Source: Proteromonas lacertae (taxonomy: Eukaryota > Sar > Bigyra > Opalinata > Proteromonadidae). From it: a stretch of DNA of 64,000 nucleotides. The stretch is taken from assembly GCA_002245135.1 (NCBI GenBank), contig NGBS01000600.1, forward strand, positions 62,001-126,000. The letters are read 5' to 3'. Each line of letters starts with the position of its first letter. Position 1 is the stretch's first letter. The translations under genes and the position numbers were made by a program. The notes under the pieces are model-generated. The model was not told where the DNA came from. It searched no databases and saw nothing but the letters and a program-made list of their open reading frames with translations. Positions 51,500 to 61,696 of the stretch are shown one piece after another.

Positions 51500-52643
51500 A
51501 TGTATTTTTTTATTATCACTAATAGTAGTTATTAAATATATTTTCAATCTTTCATGTTTAACTCTAATTGATCAACATAATTTACTAAAAGAAAAAGTTA
51601 TACCATTTAGTAGAGTGATAATGAACAAATTGTATATAAGCAATTCATATTATGATGTAAGATTTAATGTAATACGAATTTTAATTTCTTATGATCCGTA
51701 TGATGAATATAAATTTAAGATAAAATATAATAAAGGAAATGAACTGAATTATTCTATAATTACATATGATAAATGCATACCATCAGAAAAGAATTTTAAA
51801 TTAAAATATGGAAATATAATTGTTAAAAGTGAGAATATTTATAATAGATTATACATAATAAATGGAAATATGTATCATACAGTTTTAATTAATAATATAG
51901 TAAAATATAATTCTTTTCATTCAATTACTTGGTGCTTAACCTCTCTAAGAAATCGTTATGATGCAATAATACAATTTAATCAAACAATTAATTTATCCTT
52001 AAAATATAAAGTAGATAGGATTATACTATACTACTCTGATGTTAGCGATAGAATTATGAATTTAATCAAGAAGTATGAAGAAAAAGGAATTATTATATCA
52101 TATTATTTTATAGAGAATTCTGAATCGTGTAATATGAAAATATGCGGAAAGTTGCTTCAACTTAATGATTGCTTATACAAGTCACTATATAACTCTAAAT
52201 ATATTCTAAATATCGATATAGATGAAATAGTTATTCCAAAGATTCATAGCAATTATTTATCATTATTAAAATATAGTAATAACATCTATCCTAATGTAAA
52301 TATGTTTATATTTTATACAAAATTATGCATAAAGTCAACATTAATTTATAAAGAGGAAAGAAAAACTCCTGAACAATACTTAAAATTACCTAGAGTTATG
52401 GATTCAGATATATATAGCATTAGAAATTGTTGCAAAATATCTGTTGTAAAAACAGCTTGTAGCAAATATATAATTAAACCAACAACAATTGAAGCATTAT
52501 GGTTACATGATATATGGAGTGGTAAATATAATTATACAATTATTCCTATTGATGTTGCTTATACTAGACATACAAGACATTTATCTTATGGATTAATAAA
52601 TGTTTGTTCTAATTATTCAATTGATGAAATTAATATAGAGTAA
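51500..52643 (+). CDS. GT92-like glycosyltransferase, type II membrane protein
   Basis: The frame is open from 51462 (TTG); counting from there, the catalytic part starts at about residue 155 with a GT92 (DUF23) order: TWCLTSLRNRYDAIIQFNQT, KVDRIILYYSDVSDRI, YEEKGIIISYY, NDCLYK, then NIDIDEIVIP at 250-259 (metal-binding DxD/E). RHTRHLSYG near the end fits the C-terminal His/Arg motif of the family. The best start is ATG 51500: if the T7 run just after it were T6, the frame would read MYFLLSLIVVIKYIF, a good signal anchor. As given, that ATG is one base out of phase. Family members make beta-1,4-galactosyl linkages on N-glycans or extend matrix glycans. Acceptor unknown. Confidence 0.7.
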
Positions 52644-52974
52644 AATGACTTGTTGAGAAATTGATTTACATATAATAATAATTGTAATTATCAAAATCAA
52701 TAACTATAGTTATTTTCGTGTTATTGATGGAGATAGGTTAAAACCTTCGGTTTTGCCTTGACTATATACTAATACTGTTGTACAATTAAAGCCACTTTTA
52801 ATGGTTTCATAGGCGCTATAATAAATAATATATTGCATATAATTCAGTTAATTTATATCTTGGTTATTATATCAACTAATTTGGCGGCTTTTCAACCAAT
52901 TACACATAATTATTTTATATATGAAATTACTATGGCTAAATATAGCATAAGTAGTGCTTTTAGTTCAGTTAAAC
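52644..52974. other. Intergenic spacer
   Basis: AT-rich. A short perfect hairpin (AAAACC, loop TTC, GGTTTT) lies at about 52740-52754. A 60-codon frame at 52833-53015 overlaps the decayed element and is not supported as a gene. Confidence 0.4.
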
Positions 52975-53315
52975 AGCAGAAATGTTTTCTAGCAACTTTT
53001 ATACAATCTAAATAGCAACTTTTCTAGCAGCTTTTAAACACATTTTTTACAATTTCTTATTTTTATGTTTTACTCACTACTGGAGACTAATATTCATTAG
53101 CTGAGATGAATACAAATATAAAACTTTCATGTTAAGACTCTTAAAATGAAAATAATGGAATCAAACCTAATTCAAGCCTATTTTTTCATTTCTATTTTAA
53201 ATAGAAAGATGTAATATTTTCCTTATTATATTCATTTCAGCTAGTATATTTCAGTCTATATTAGTGAAATCTACAATTATTTAAATGGCTTATTCATACA
53301 AACGGTCTACAACAA
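52975..53315. mobile_element. Decayed copy of the MITE-like element
   Basis: Divergent remains of the inner arms and centre are recognisable: GTTTTCTAGCAACTTTTATAC (cf. GTTTTCTAGAAATTTTTGAAG), CATTAGCTGAGATGAAT, AATTCAAGCCTATTTTTTC, and an end ACAAACGGTCTACAACAA (cf. ACAAACGGCGCACAACAA). The centre is inverted relative to copies 1 and 3. Many substitutions show it is old. Confidence 0.65.
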
Positions 53316-53346
53316 TCTTTTATAATAGTGGTTCTAATATAACTTT

Positions 53347-54485
53347 ATGAAATTACATATTTATCAATCTATATATCAGTTTTTTCTTTTATATCTAACA
53401 TTCTTAGTATTTTCTTTTTTTTAATTTTTTCATATATTATCTATATTAATATAATAAAGAATTATTCAATTTCAGCAAATAATTATATAATAATATCACC
53501 ATCAATTCTTATTTATAATAAATCATATGGATTAAATACTGTTAGTTGTAGAAAAAAAGAAAAATATATATCTTATACAAGCAATAGGAAAAGAACAAAA
53601 TATAACGTAGCAATTATGCCAATATTATTATGGTACAAATTAGATTACTTAATAAAAGCTTTTTATCATGCAATTGAATTAGTAAAGAGTTTGTGTAACA
53701 AAAAAAATGACATGATAGTTTATGCAATATTAACTATTGATATATTATTATTTATTATTATTTCAAATCAAAATTGCACTAAATATAGGATATGTAATTA
53801 CTTTCTTAAATTAGATTTTTCATATAAGTTGTATAACATTCATGGTGATTTAAATTGTTCAATTTTATATAGCTCTATTAAACAAAATATTTTTCCAAAC
53901 AGCTTTATTAAAAGAAGTATTTTAACCCCATTTAATGAGAGTATTTTTTCTGGTAGATATGCTTCTGCAGTAAATTTATATCCTGCCCTTCCTTTTATGC
54001 TAAATATATTTGATTATTTTGATTTTGTAATTAAATATGATATTGATAATAAAGTTAGCAATATTTCTTTGGATATTAACATTTCATATGTTGTAAATTA
54101 TCAGTATGAATTATCAGGATGTAATATTGCACAAGATAATAAAATATTAAGCTCAAATGTATTTAAAATGATATTTATGTATTTATCTAATTTGTCAAAG
54201 CAATGCAATGATTCAGTATTTGGGAAAGGATTTACTGAAAATTTTATCCAAAACGAAAATGAAGTATTGCACGGTAGATTGACAATTGCATGGCTTGGTT
54301 TGTACAACTCTCCAGAAGTTTATGATTTTTATAATTTTTATAGTTCATTTAAAGAAGGAATATATAAATATCGATGGGGAGATCAACAATTTAATTTAAA
54401 TACTTTGTTACTCTTTTCAGAGAGAAAGAAGTTTAGTTTGTTAAATACTAAACTATGTAAAATGCACGATATTAAAATGTTTTAA
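53347..54485 (+). CDS. GT15-like glycosyltransferase, second copy
   Basis: From about 53460 the frame is open to 54485. Motifs parallel the paralogue at 46728: SGRYASAVNLYPALPFMLNIF, DFVIKYDIDNK, LTIAWLGLYNSPEVYDFYNF and YRWGDQQFNLNTLLLFSE. The ORF's first in-frame ATG (53616) would leave out the membrane anchor. An ATG at 53347 starts MKLHIYQSIYQFFLLYLTFL, and adding one T to the T8 run at 53415-53422 would join it to FLIFSYIIYINIIKNYS, a full signal anchor. A 53-nt intron 53407-53459 (GTATTT...AAAG) is a weaker alternative. Function as for the paralogue: probable Golgi mannosyltransferase-like enzyme; the family call is tentative. It converges with the next gene, 4 bases between stops. Confidence 0.6.
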
Positions 54486-54489
54486 AATA

Positions 54490-55461
54490 TTATATTTGTG
54501 ATTTTATCGATATACATCTAATTTTCTTTCTGTTACATGCTAATGAATAATAAGTACTACTTCTACTTCCAATCAGTGTATTACATTCAGATAAAATATA
54601 ATTTTCTGCAATTAGTTTTACAACACAATTGTTTAAAGAGTTCTTATTATGCATGCTAAATCTTGCGTGACAAATATTACCGGGAATGATATAATTATAT
54701 GAATATTTAATAAATTCATTTTGAAAATATTTCTTAATTAATGTCGAATCTGAAGCAATATACAACCCACATTTATTATTTTCATTTAAACTATTATTAA
54801 TTATTCTAGTGTATAAATCAATGCTTTTATTATTAAAAAATCTATTATCTTTTTCATTAAAATCTGAATAAATACCAGTTCGAATATGTACACCTATAAT
54901 ACATTTAGATTCTTTATATCTATTAAAATCTTTAATATAATAATTGATTACAGCTGTAGGAATTAAAAAAATATCTTGAAGTAATGACTGTAAATTTCTA
55001 TATTTATTTTTTGTTTTCTTTAAAGTTCTTATTATATTATTAGTCATATTATAAAACAATAAGATGCTAGAAATGTAACTATGATATGTATATATTTTAA
55101 TAGATTTTCCATGCTTTAGTTCTTTTAAAACACTAACATTTTTTCTATCATATACAATCAACTTTGTTATATTATAATATTGAATAAACAACTTTTTAGG
55201 CAATTTGAAATAGAACAATAAATCCCTCCATCCCACAATAAAAATTGGACGAAATGACACAAGAGATAAAAAGAAACTACTAGTTAATGTTGGTATTTTA
55301 TTTGCATAACCACACCCAATATAAGGATAAAAGTAAATATTTGATTCATAAATTCTTTTATTAATCATTAGAAAATCATTTACTAAATTTACTCTATTAT
55401 TATTAAAACTAAAATACATTAAAGATACAAATGTTATAATTTTTAAAAGTATGTATAACAT
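54490..55461 (-). CDS. Fucosyltransferase-like type II membrane enzyme
   Basis: 323 residues, ATG at 55461, hydrophobic anchor at 3-18. GCGYANKIPTLTSSFFLSL at about 49-67 is the N-terminal glycine-rich motif (family: G.GN....L.SA...A). IIGVHIRTGIYSDF at about 188-201 is the donor-binding HxRxG motif of GDP-fucose enzymes. LYIASDS and NTLIGSRSSTYYSLAC are the later conserved blocks. It is a paralogue of the gene at 47844-48899, about 20% longer in its middle. Probable Golgi fucosyltransferase; acceptor unknown. Its start codon lies only 18 bases from that of the divergent GT92-like gene. Confidence 0.75.
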   Translation of the reverse strand: MLYILLKIITFVSLMYFSFNNNRVNLVNDFLMINKRIYESNIYFYPYIGCGYANKIPTLTSSFFLSLVSFRPIFIVGWRDLLFYFKLPKKLFIQYYNITKLIVYDRKNVSVLKELKHGKSIKIYTYHSYISSILLFYNMTNNIIRTLKKTKNKYRNLQSLLQDIFLIPTAVINYYIKDFNRYKESKCIIGVHIRTGIYSDFNEKDNRFFNNKSIDLYTRIINNSLNENNKCGLYIASDSTLIKKYFQNEFIKYSYNYIIPGNICHARFSMHNKNSLNNCVVKLIAENYILSECNTLIGSRSSTYYSLACNRKKIRCISIKSQI

Positions 55462-55479
55462 ATATTCAAAATCTTTTCA
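55462..55479. promoter_or_regulatory. 18-bp interval between divergent start codons
   Basis: Only 18 bases (AT-rich, containing TTTTCA just before the plus-strand ATG) separate the two start codons. Transcripts must have almost no leader, or promoters lie inside the neighbouring coding sequence. Positional inference only. Confidence 0.4.
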
Positions 55480-56637
55480 ATGATTAAAATTTTAAACATA
55501 ATATTAATAGTTACTACTATTATCATTTCAACATTTTCTATTTTTGCAAATAACTCTGTAATACTACAATTAAATACATATAAATTAGGAAACGAAATGT
55601 ATATAACATCTGTTCAGTATGTTAACTATGAAAAAAAAATAAAAGTAATTATATATTCACTACAAGAAGTTATAAATATAGTTACCTGTTTAATATTTTA
55701 CAAAACAGCACAAGACATATGTAATCCTAAATTAGTATTTTATAGAAAAAGTGCATCATTTTGCTTAATGGAAGTTTTTACCAATCAAAATAAGATTCCT
55801 CAAAAAATAAAATTGAATAATATCACTGTAGATATACCTACATCAAGAAGAAATAGAAACAACAAATTTGTTGCTTGTTATGCAGTTATGTCAAATTTTA
55901 ATAGACCTCTCATGTTAACTGAATTAATTGAATCAAATATATATTTTGGTGTGTCAAAACTAGTTTTCTATTATCATTCTGCTTCTAACATAGTAATACA
56001 ATTGTTAAAGTATTATCAAAAAATAGGAGTAGCAGATGTTTATCAATATAAATCAGATAAATATTTATCTGATATGGAAAATAAACGAGATGATCCACAA
56101 CTATATCATTTAATCTATTTTAAAATGAATCATTGTTTTAATGAATATAAAACAAAATCAAATCATATGTTCTTTTTGGATTTGGATGAAGTGCTATGGC
56201 CTGTAAATGCAAAAAATTATGAAGAATTATTATTAAGAATTCCGAAAAAAGAATTTTACTTCATAAACTCTTTCTTCTTTAAAACAGATTATAATTTATC
56301 TAACAGATTAGATAAAAACGTATATATAGTTTTACCAGATTTAGATATGTTTTCAGTTAAACAATATTGCCCAACATATGGAGGATTTGTAAGAAAATAT
56401 ATAATTTTAGATACAAATAAGTTCATTGCCACCGAAATACATAATTCTTATACAAATTATAAAATAAAAAAGGATTATTTATCAGGAGATATTGCTTATA
56501 TAAGACATACCAGACATTTTAACGATCTTATAAAAAATCTTTGCCCAAAATCAAAATTGTTAAACAAAAGCATGAATATGATTGAAAATCTTATTTATAG
56601 AAAATCTAAAAAAATTATGAGTATTATAGAGCTGTAA
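55480..56637 (+). CDS. GT92-like glycosyltransferase
   Basis: 385 residues with ATG; a signal anchor or signal peptide at 1-23. An N-terminal beta-rich domain (24-125) precedes the GT92 core: KFVACYAVMSNFNRPLMLTE at 129-148, FGVSKLVFYYHSASN at 156-170, YYQKIGVADVYQY at 178-190, NHCFNEYK, and FFLDLDEVLWP at 231-241 with the metal-binding acidic triad. IAYIRHTRHF near the end matches the C-terminal motif shared with the gene at 51500. It is the most complete of the three GT92-like genes here and needs no frame repair. Probable UDP-galactose-type transferase of the Golgi; specificity unknown. Confidence 0.8.
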   Translation: MIKILNIILIVTTIIISTFSIFANNSVILQLNTYKLGNEMYITSVQYVNYEKKIKVIIYSLQEVINIVTCLIFYKTAQDICNPKLVFYRKSASFCLMEVFTNQNKIPQKIKLNNITVDIPTSRRNRNNKFVACYAVMSNFNRPLMLTELIESNIYFGVSKLVFYYHSASNIVIQLLKYYQKIGVADVYQYKSDKYLSDMENKRDDPQLYHLIYFKMNHCFNEYKTKSNHMFFLDLDEVLWPVNAKNYEELLLRIPKKEFYFINSFFFKTDYNLSNRLDKNVYIVLPDLDMFSVKQYCPTYGGFVRKYIILDTNKFIATEIHNSYTNYKIKKDYLSGDIAYIRHTRHFNDLIKNLCPKSKLLNKSMNMIENLIYRKSKKIMSIIEL

Positions 56638-56652
56638 CAAATAGATGCATAA

Positions 56653-58041
56653 TTAAGCTTTGCATTGTTTTTGCCTAGAATGATTTATTCCCACTTTACA
56701 ACCTAGATTATGAGTATTATTATATAAACCAACAATTTTTATTAGCTCTGGAACTTTGTTATAAAGAGAAGGAAAGAAGACTAGATTTTCAGCCCATATT
56801 CCTCTACATTTACCAAATCCCCAATCATATGCTCGGATTAATTTTTTGCAGATATTATTATGTTCTTTACATATTTTTACATATAGTTTTCCTATTTCAT
56901 TTAAATTTTCTTCTCTACCTGCATGAAAAATATAATTATTATCAAGATAATCTTTTGCTTTATTAATCATTTGAATAATATATGAAAAGTTCAATTTTTT
57001 CATACGCAACTGAGGGGAATAATATATAGCTTTAAAATGAGGACTTCCTTCAAGAATATATTGTTCTAAATATTGAGGACATCCAAAATGAATATGACCC
57101 AAATGTATTACAACACCAGGGTCAGAAATAAAAGGAAAATTAAGTAATCCTGTACCAGGTCCGCTGATATAAATATGAACTCTGCTAAGTAATTTTAGTT
57201 GTTCATAAAAAGAAGAATAATTTTTATAATCAATGTAATATAATTTTATATATTTATTATTGTGATAATAATTTATCACGCTATTCAATACATCTATTTC
57301 ATATTTTGAATATCTTTTGTTATGAACTACAATACCTTCTATTTGATATGAAAATTTGGGTTTAATATTAAATACATCATACATTCTATCTCTAATCAAT
57401 TTTGTGATATTATATTTTCTGGAATATTTTAAAGCATAATCGAGTGTTACACATCTTTGACATTGATGAGATGATCCAACAATTAAAGTCTTGAATAACA
57501 ATATTTTACCTTTTAGTTTATTTAAATATATATTTCTTCCTTTCGAAAATTGTTGAAGAACATTTAAAATGTCATTTAAATATCTTGTGTTAGCATAAAT
57601 ATCACCAAATACTAGATTGAATTTTTCATTTTTGTATCCTAATTTTACAATACTAGCATATACAGAATACAGATCGTCCCAAAAAGCGTGACCATAATTT
57701 TTCGTATATGTTAATCTAAATGGAACTGATATACTATTATATGCTATAACTGTATGGTGTTTTACATTATAAAACTTTTCATATGAAAGTATATTTACTT
57801 TCCAACAACTTCCTAATTTTTTAGCATAGGCATTTATACAGTAATTGAAATTATTGCCTGAACTAGAATATAAAATCCATTTAAAATTTATAAAATATAC
57901 ATTTTTGAAAATACATGTCCTGTAGCTATTATTATCAAAACAACCAATCGAACCGTGGTTCATATATAAATTACCTACTAGTATATATTCTGTAAGTAAA
58001 AAATAACATAGAAAATAAATAATTAATAATATTATAACCAT
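56653..58041 (-). CDS. GT61-like glycosyltransferase
   Basis: 462 residues with ATG at 58041; membrane anchor at 2-22. The conserved GT61 (DUF563) blocks are seen in order: YGHAFWDDLYSVYASIV at 116-132 (family: N.gH...D), a central Cys pair (QCQRC), VVHNKRYSKYEIDVLNSVIN (the family's R....R....E motif), and HIYISGPGTGLLNFPFISDP near 294-313 (family: G.HGAGL.N..F..PG), then VVIHLG. The family includes plant xylosyltransferases, EOGT and POMGNT2. The sugar transferred here cannot be decided. It converges on the GT92-like gene, with 15 bases between the stop codons. Confidence 0.75.
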   Translation of the reverse strand: MVIILLIIYFLCYFLLTEYILVGNLYMNHGSIGCFDNNSYRTCIFKNVYFINFKWILYSSSGNNFNYCINAYAKKLGSCWKVNILSYEKFYNVKHHTVIAYNSISVPFRLTYTKNYGHAFWDDLYSVYASIVKLGYKNEKFNLVFGDIYANTRYLNDILNVLQQFSKGRNIYLNKLKGKILLFKTLIVGSSHQCQRCVTLDYALKYSRKYNITKLIRDRMYDVFNIKPKFSYQIEGIVVHNKRYSKYEIDVLNSVINYYHNNKYIKLYYIDYKNYSSFYEQLKLLSRVHIYISGPGTGLLNFPFISDPGVVIHLGHIHFGCPQYLEQYILEGSPHFKAIYYSPQLRMKKLNFSYIIQMINKAKDYLDNNYIFHAGREENLNEIGKLYVKICKEHNNICKKLIRAYDWGFGKCRGIWAENLVFFPSLYNKVPELIKIVGLYNNTHNLGCKVGINHSRQKQCKA

Positions 58042-58428
58042 TTATATAGAAAATAAATAATTTTTTGCTTCCTATCTCAATGAAAATATCTATATAATTT
58101 CTATATTATTTTAAAATAGATGATAAATTAATATATTTTGATTGTAAGAACTATTAATCAAAAGAAGTGATAAACATATTAATTAATAATTAGCATTAAT
58201 ATTCCATTTATGAAATATATGACTATTGTTTTAGTATTATTTTCTGTAGCATAGTTGATTAGGCCTAATTGCTACTTAGAAAGAAGATTACCGAAAAGTA
58301 AAGGTAAATATATTGAAATTATTATACTTCGACTTTACCATATAAAAATCATAAAATAGAAGCAATATAAACTATTGGTTACTCTTGAAAATAGACCTTA
58401 AAAATAAAACTTAAACCTTTTTCTACTG
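58042..58428. other. Intergenic spacer with a possible two-exon mini-ORF
   Basis: At 58210 an ATG opens MKYMTIVL. A 21-nt interval 58234-58254 (GTATTA...CATAG, phase 0) would join it to an open frame ending at 58359 (total 42 residues). It could be a gene remnant or chance. Nothing else is recognised in the spacer. Confidence 0.25.
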
Positions 58429-59582
58429 ATGATTAAAAGAAAAACTAACAAATATAAATACTGATATTATTTTTCATTAAGCAATCATTATATTTATATT
58501 TCATAATAATAATTTTATTAATAAAGAATATATTATTTAAACATAAATTATTAAACATATACGATGATATTTTAAATCCCATTCAAATTGAAAAGGGGTT
58601 ATATATATTTTCCGCTATAATAGATAAGTATAGAATTAGGATGTTAATATTTAATAATAATAAAAGTATCAGAAAATGGTATAATAAATTGTACTGTAAT
58701 TATAAAGGGGATAATACTTATAGATACATAGCACATATAAAAAGCTACAGCAATATGCATGAGCAATATTATAACTTATTTTGTGGATTATTAAACATAA
58801 ATATTCATAAGAATATATTATTCATATCAAATAAACCTATCAAACTATTTAATAATTATAATCATACAAAAAAGTATGAGTTATTATTTTGCCTAACAAC
58901 ATTATTTAATTACAATAAGACAGATAGGTTTATAGAATTTGTTGAATACTACAGATATTTTGGTGTAGATAAATTTATTGTATATAACACTAATTGTTCA
59001 AAAGAAATAGAGAAAATTTACAAATATTATAAACTATTAGGCATAATGGATATAATATACGATAACTTTACTCATAATTTATATGAAAAAAAGAGATTTC
59101 ACTTATGGAAGCACAATGATTGCTTTCATAAATATAAATATTCTGCTAAGAGAATTATATTTACTGATCATGATGAAATTATATATTCATCTAAATATAA
59201 GAATAGTAGAAGCTTATTCTCTTTTTTAAATAAAGACGCTTCGTCGTATCTTTTCTATCCAAAATTAATAATTACCAATGGAAAAGGCTTCTTTAATTAT
59301 GGTAATTATTCAATATGCCCAAATAAACTTTGGAAATATGTTGTTAACAAACCAAATTGTATTCTTCATGTTAATATACATTTTGTAATAAACAAAAGAA
59401 AATGCTATACAGAAAATGTAGATGTAAGTATAGCATACGTAATTCATGCTAGAAATGAAGTTTCTTATCATGCTAGAGCATGCAAATTATGGAATTATGA
59501 AAATAATTATAATCAACAAAAATTAATTTTATCAAATTTTACAAATAAAGCTAAAGAAGACATAAAAGAAAAAATGGTGTAA
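58429..59582 (+). CDS. GT92-like glycosyltransferase, third copy
   Basis: The frame is open from 58458 to 59582; the first in-frame ATG is 58641, but that would remove a clear membrane segment (FIIIIILLIKNILF, about nt 58500-58540). An ATG at 58429 begins MIKRKTNKYK and would join the anchor if one A were added to the AAA at about 58457. Counting from 58641: YELLFCLTTLFNYNKTDRFI at 79-98, YFGVDKFIVYN, YYKLLGIMDIIY, HNDCFHKYKY and RIIFTDHDEIIY at 171-182 (DxDE metal site) are GT92 blocks. IAYVIHARNE near the end replaces the usual RHTRH motif. Probable Golgi glycosyltransferase of unknown acceptor. Confidence 0.7.
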
Positions 59583-59632
59583 AATTTTATCTTAAAATAA
59601 TAAATAATAAGAGAAATAGATCTTATGTTTTT

Positions 59633-60604
59633 ATGATTAACAATTTATTAATAATCAATTAATCTATATACACTTTTAATTATTTTATACTGTTATATAC
59701 ATTTACTTTATTTACATTTGAGTTATTCAGAAGAACAGAACTATTATAACTTAATTATATCTAAGAAAGAATCTCTGAAAATAGAGAATGAAATAAAACA
59801 CAACCCTCCATATAATGAAGAAGAATTAATATTACCAAGAATTATAACCTTAAAAGTTAAAAGAAATATAAAAGTTAAGTACAATAAGGATATAAAATAT
59901 ATCATTGCTGTATTATCATCTCCACATAATTATAAAAAAGATATTCTTTTAGATATAATTACAAAATACACAGATTTATAAAATATACAAAAATGATATT
60001 CTTTATTGGAGCATCCATATTAGAAGATGTTGATATTCTAGAGAAAGAAATGATTCTATATGATGATGTTGTTCAGTTTCAATTTCAAAATAGTTACTTA
60101 AACTTAACTCTACTCTCTATTATGGCTATGCAGTACTGTTATTTCAATTTTAAGAATATATTATTCTATATTAAAACTGATGATGATATGTTAATTAACT
60201 ATACACTTTTAAAATATTTAATAAAAACCACTGATCCTAATAGTAACAATATATATGGTCATATGCAGAAGGAAAGAAAAGTAAATAGAAACAAAATCAA
60301 CATAAATTATATACCATATTTACAATATCCTTATGATTATTTACCAGAGTATGTATTTGGTGCGTTAATAATTGTCAGTAAATATTCACTAACTAAATTA
60401 TACAATCAAACTTTATATAGTCAATATTATGTATGGAGAGAAGACATAAATCTTGGAATTTTATGTAATATAACAAAATGTAAAGTTAAACAATTTCCCT
60501 CCAAAATAGATATTTTATTGCAAAATAGTAGTTGCAAAATATATGATAATGTGATAGCAATAGAGTTTAAGTCTTTAAAGGATAATTTTTATTGCTCATA
60601 TTAA
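59633..60604 (+). CDS. GT31-like glycosyltransferase with two frame disruptions
   Basis: Two open stretches form one gene. The first (to 59981) ends KYIIAVLSSPHNYKKDILLD, the GT31 R..W region. The second (from about 59978) continues MIFFIGASILEDVDILEKEM, DVVQFQFQNSYLNLTLLSI (family: D..D.Y.NLT.K) and YIKTDDDMLIN (DDD metal site), then YLPEYVFGALIIVS and WREDINLGIL (EDV..G region). One missing T near 59975 would join them. An ATG at 59633 (MINNLLII) would join the hydrophobic anchor (LYTLLIILYCYIHLLYLHL) if one A near 59658 were removed. All catalytic landmarks survive, so either indel errors in the sequence or very recent loss is likely. A second GT31-like gene lies at 42534-43693. Confidence 0.6.
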
Positions 60605-60794
60605 TCGATAAATATATAAAGACTATACTACAATTATGCATCAACACTAGTTAGAATAACAATTTATCCATAACAATTTTTGCAATACAGTGATTTTGTA
60701 TTTACTAGGTAGATATAAGAAATGAATACTGCAGAGAGGATGAAATTATGTTGTATGATGATGATAATGTAGTAGAATCATCTTTTGATCTTCC

Positions 60795-61572
60795 TTTAAT
60801 AATAATAATATATATATATATATAGTACTTGCATTTTGAAATATCTTCTTTGTTTCAAAGGTATGTTGTGCGCCGTTTGTCATAGTTAACCGTTTGTCTA
60901 CCAGACACTTTTAAAACAAACTAAATGTATATTCTTACTTGTCTTGATTAAAAATTGTTACTTTTATACTTACTTTGCTATATAACCTTACCTCTGCAGT
61001 ATACACTTTTGTTAATATAAATAGTTTGAATATTTGTGCCGTTTGTTTTCTAGAAATTTTTGAAACAAACTAAATTCATATTTAGCTAAAATAAACTAAA
61101 ATACATTAGCTGAAATGATTAGAATATAATAATTATTAAATCCTTCTATATAAAAGAAAACATGTAAAAAATTGGCTTGAGTAATGCTTGATTCTGTATT
61201 TTCTTTTTTCATTTTAAATGTCTTATGATCAACATTAAGTTGTTCTAATCATTTCAGCTAATGTATTTTAGTCTATATTAGCTAAATATGCATTTAATTT
61301 GCTTCAAAAATTTCTAGAAAACAAACGGCACAAATATTCAAACTATTTATATTAACAAAAGAGTATACTGCAGAGGTAAGGTTATATAACAAAGTAAGTA
61401 TAAAAGTAACAATTTTTAATCATGACAAGTAAGAATATACATTTAGTTTGTTTTAAAAGTGTCTGGTAGACAAATGGCCAACTATAACAAACGGCGCACA
61501 ACATACCTTTGAAACAAAGAAGATATTTCAAAATGCAAGTACTATATATATATATATATTATTATTATTAAA
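60795..61572. mobile_element. MITE-like element, copy 3, inside a longer perfect inverted repeat
   Basis: The element proper runs from 60864 (TGTTGTGCGCCGTTTG...) to 61503 (...GGCGCACAACA), with arms of about 260 bases. Outside it lie 69 bases on each side (60795-60863 and 61504-61572) that are also a near-perfect inverted repeat, including TTTGTTTCAAAGGTA, GTACTTGCATTTTGAAATAT, a TA run and an AAT run. The other copies do not share these outer arms. The element therefore sits at the centre of an unrelated palindrome, or the outer parts are a longer terminal repeat of this copy. No coding capacity. Confidence 0.85.
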
Positions 61573-61696
61573 ATACTTACTTTATAGAAGCATGTACAGC
61601 GAAAGGTATAGAAGCATCATTATTTTATAGAAGTACATGCACAGTCACTCAAGGCATTAAGATATTTCTAGTTATTTTTATACTTAATTGGTAACC
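61573..61696. other. Short AT-rich spacer
   Basis: TTATAGAAG with CATG and TGTAC-like words occurs twice (61588 and 61633 regions), a small local duplication. Nothing else seen. Confidence 0.4.
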
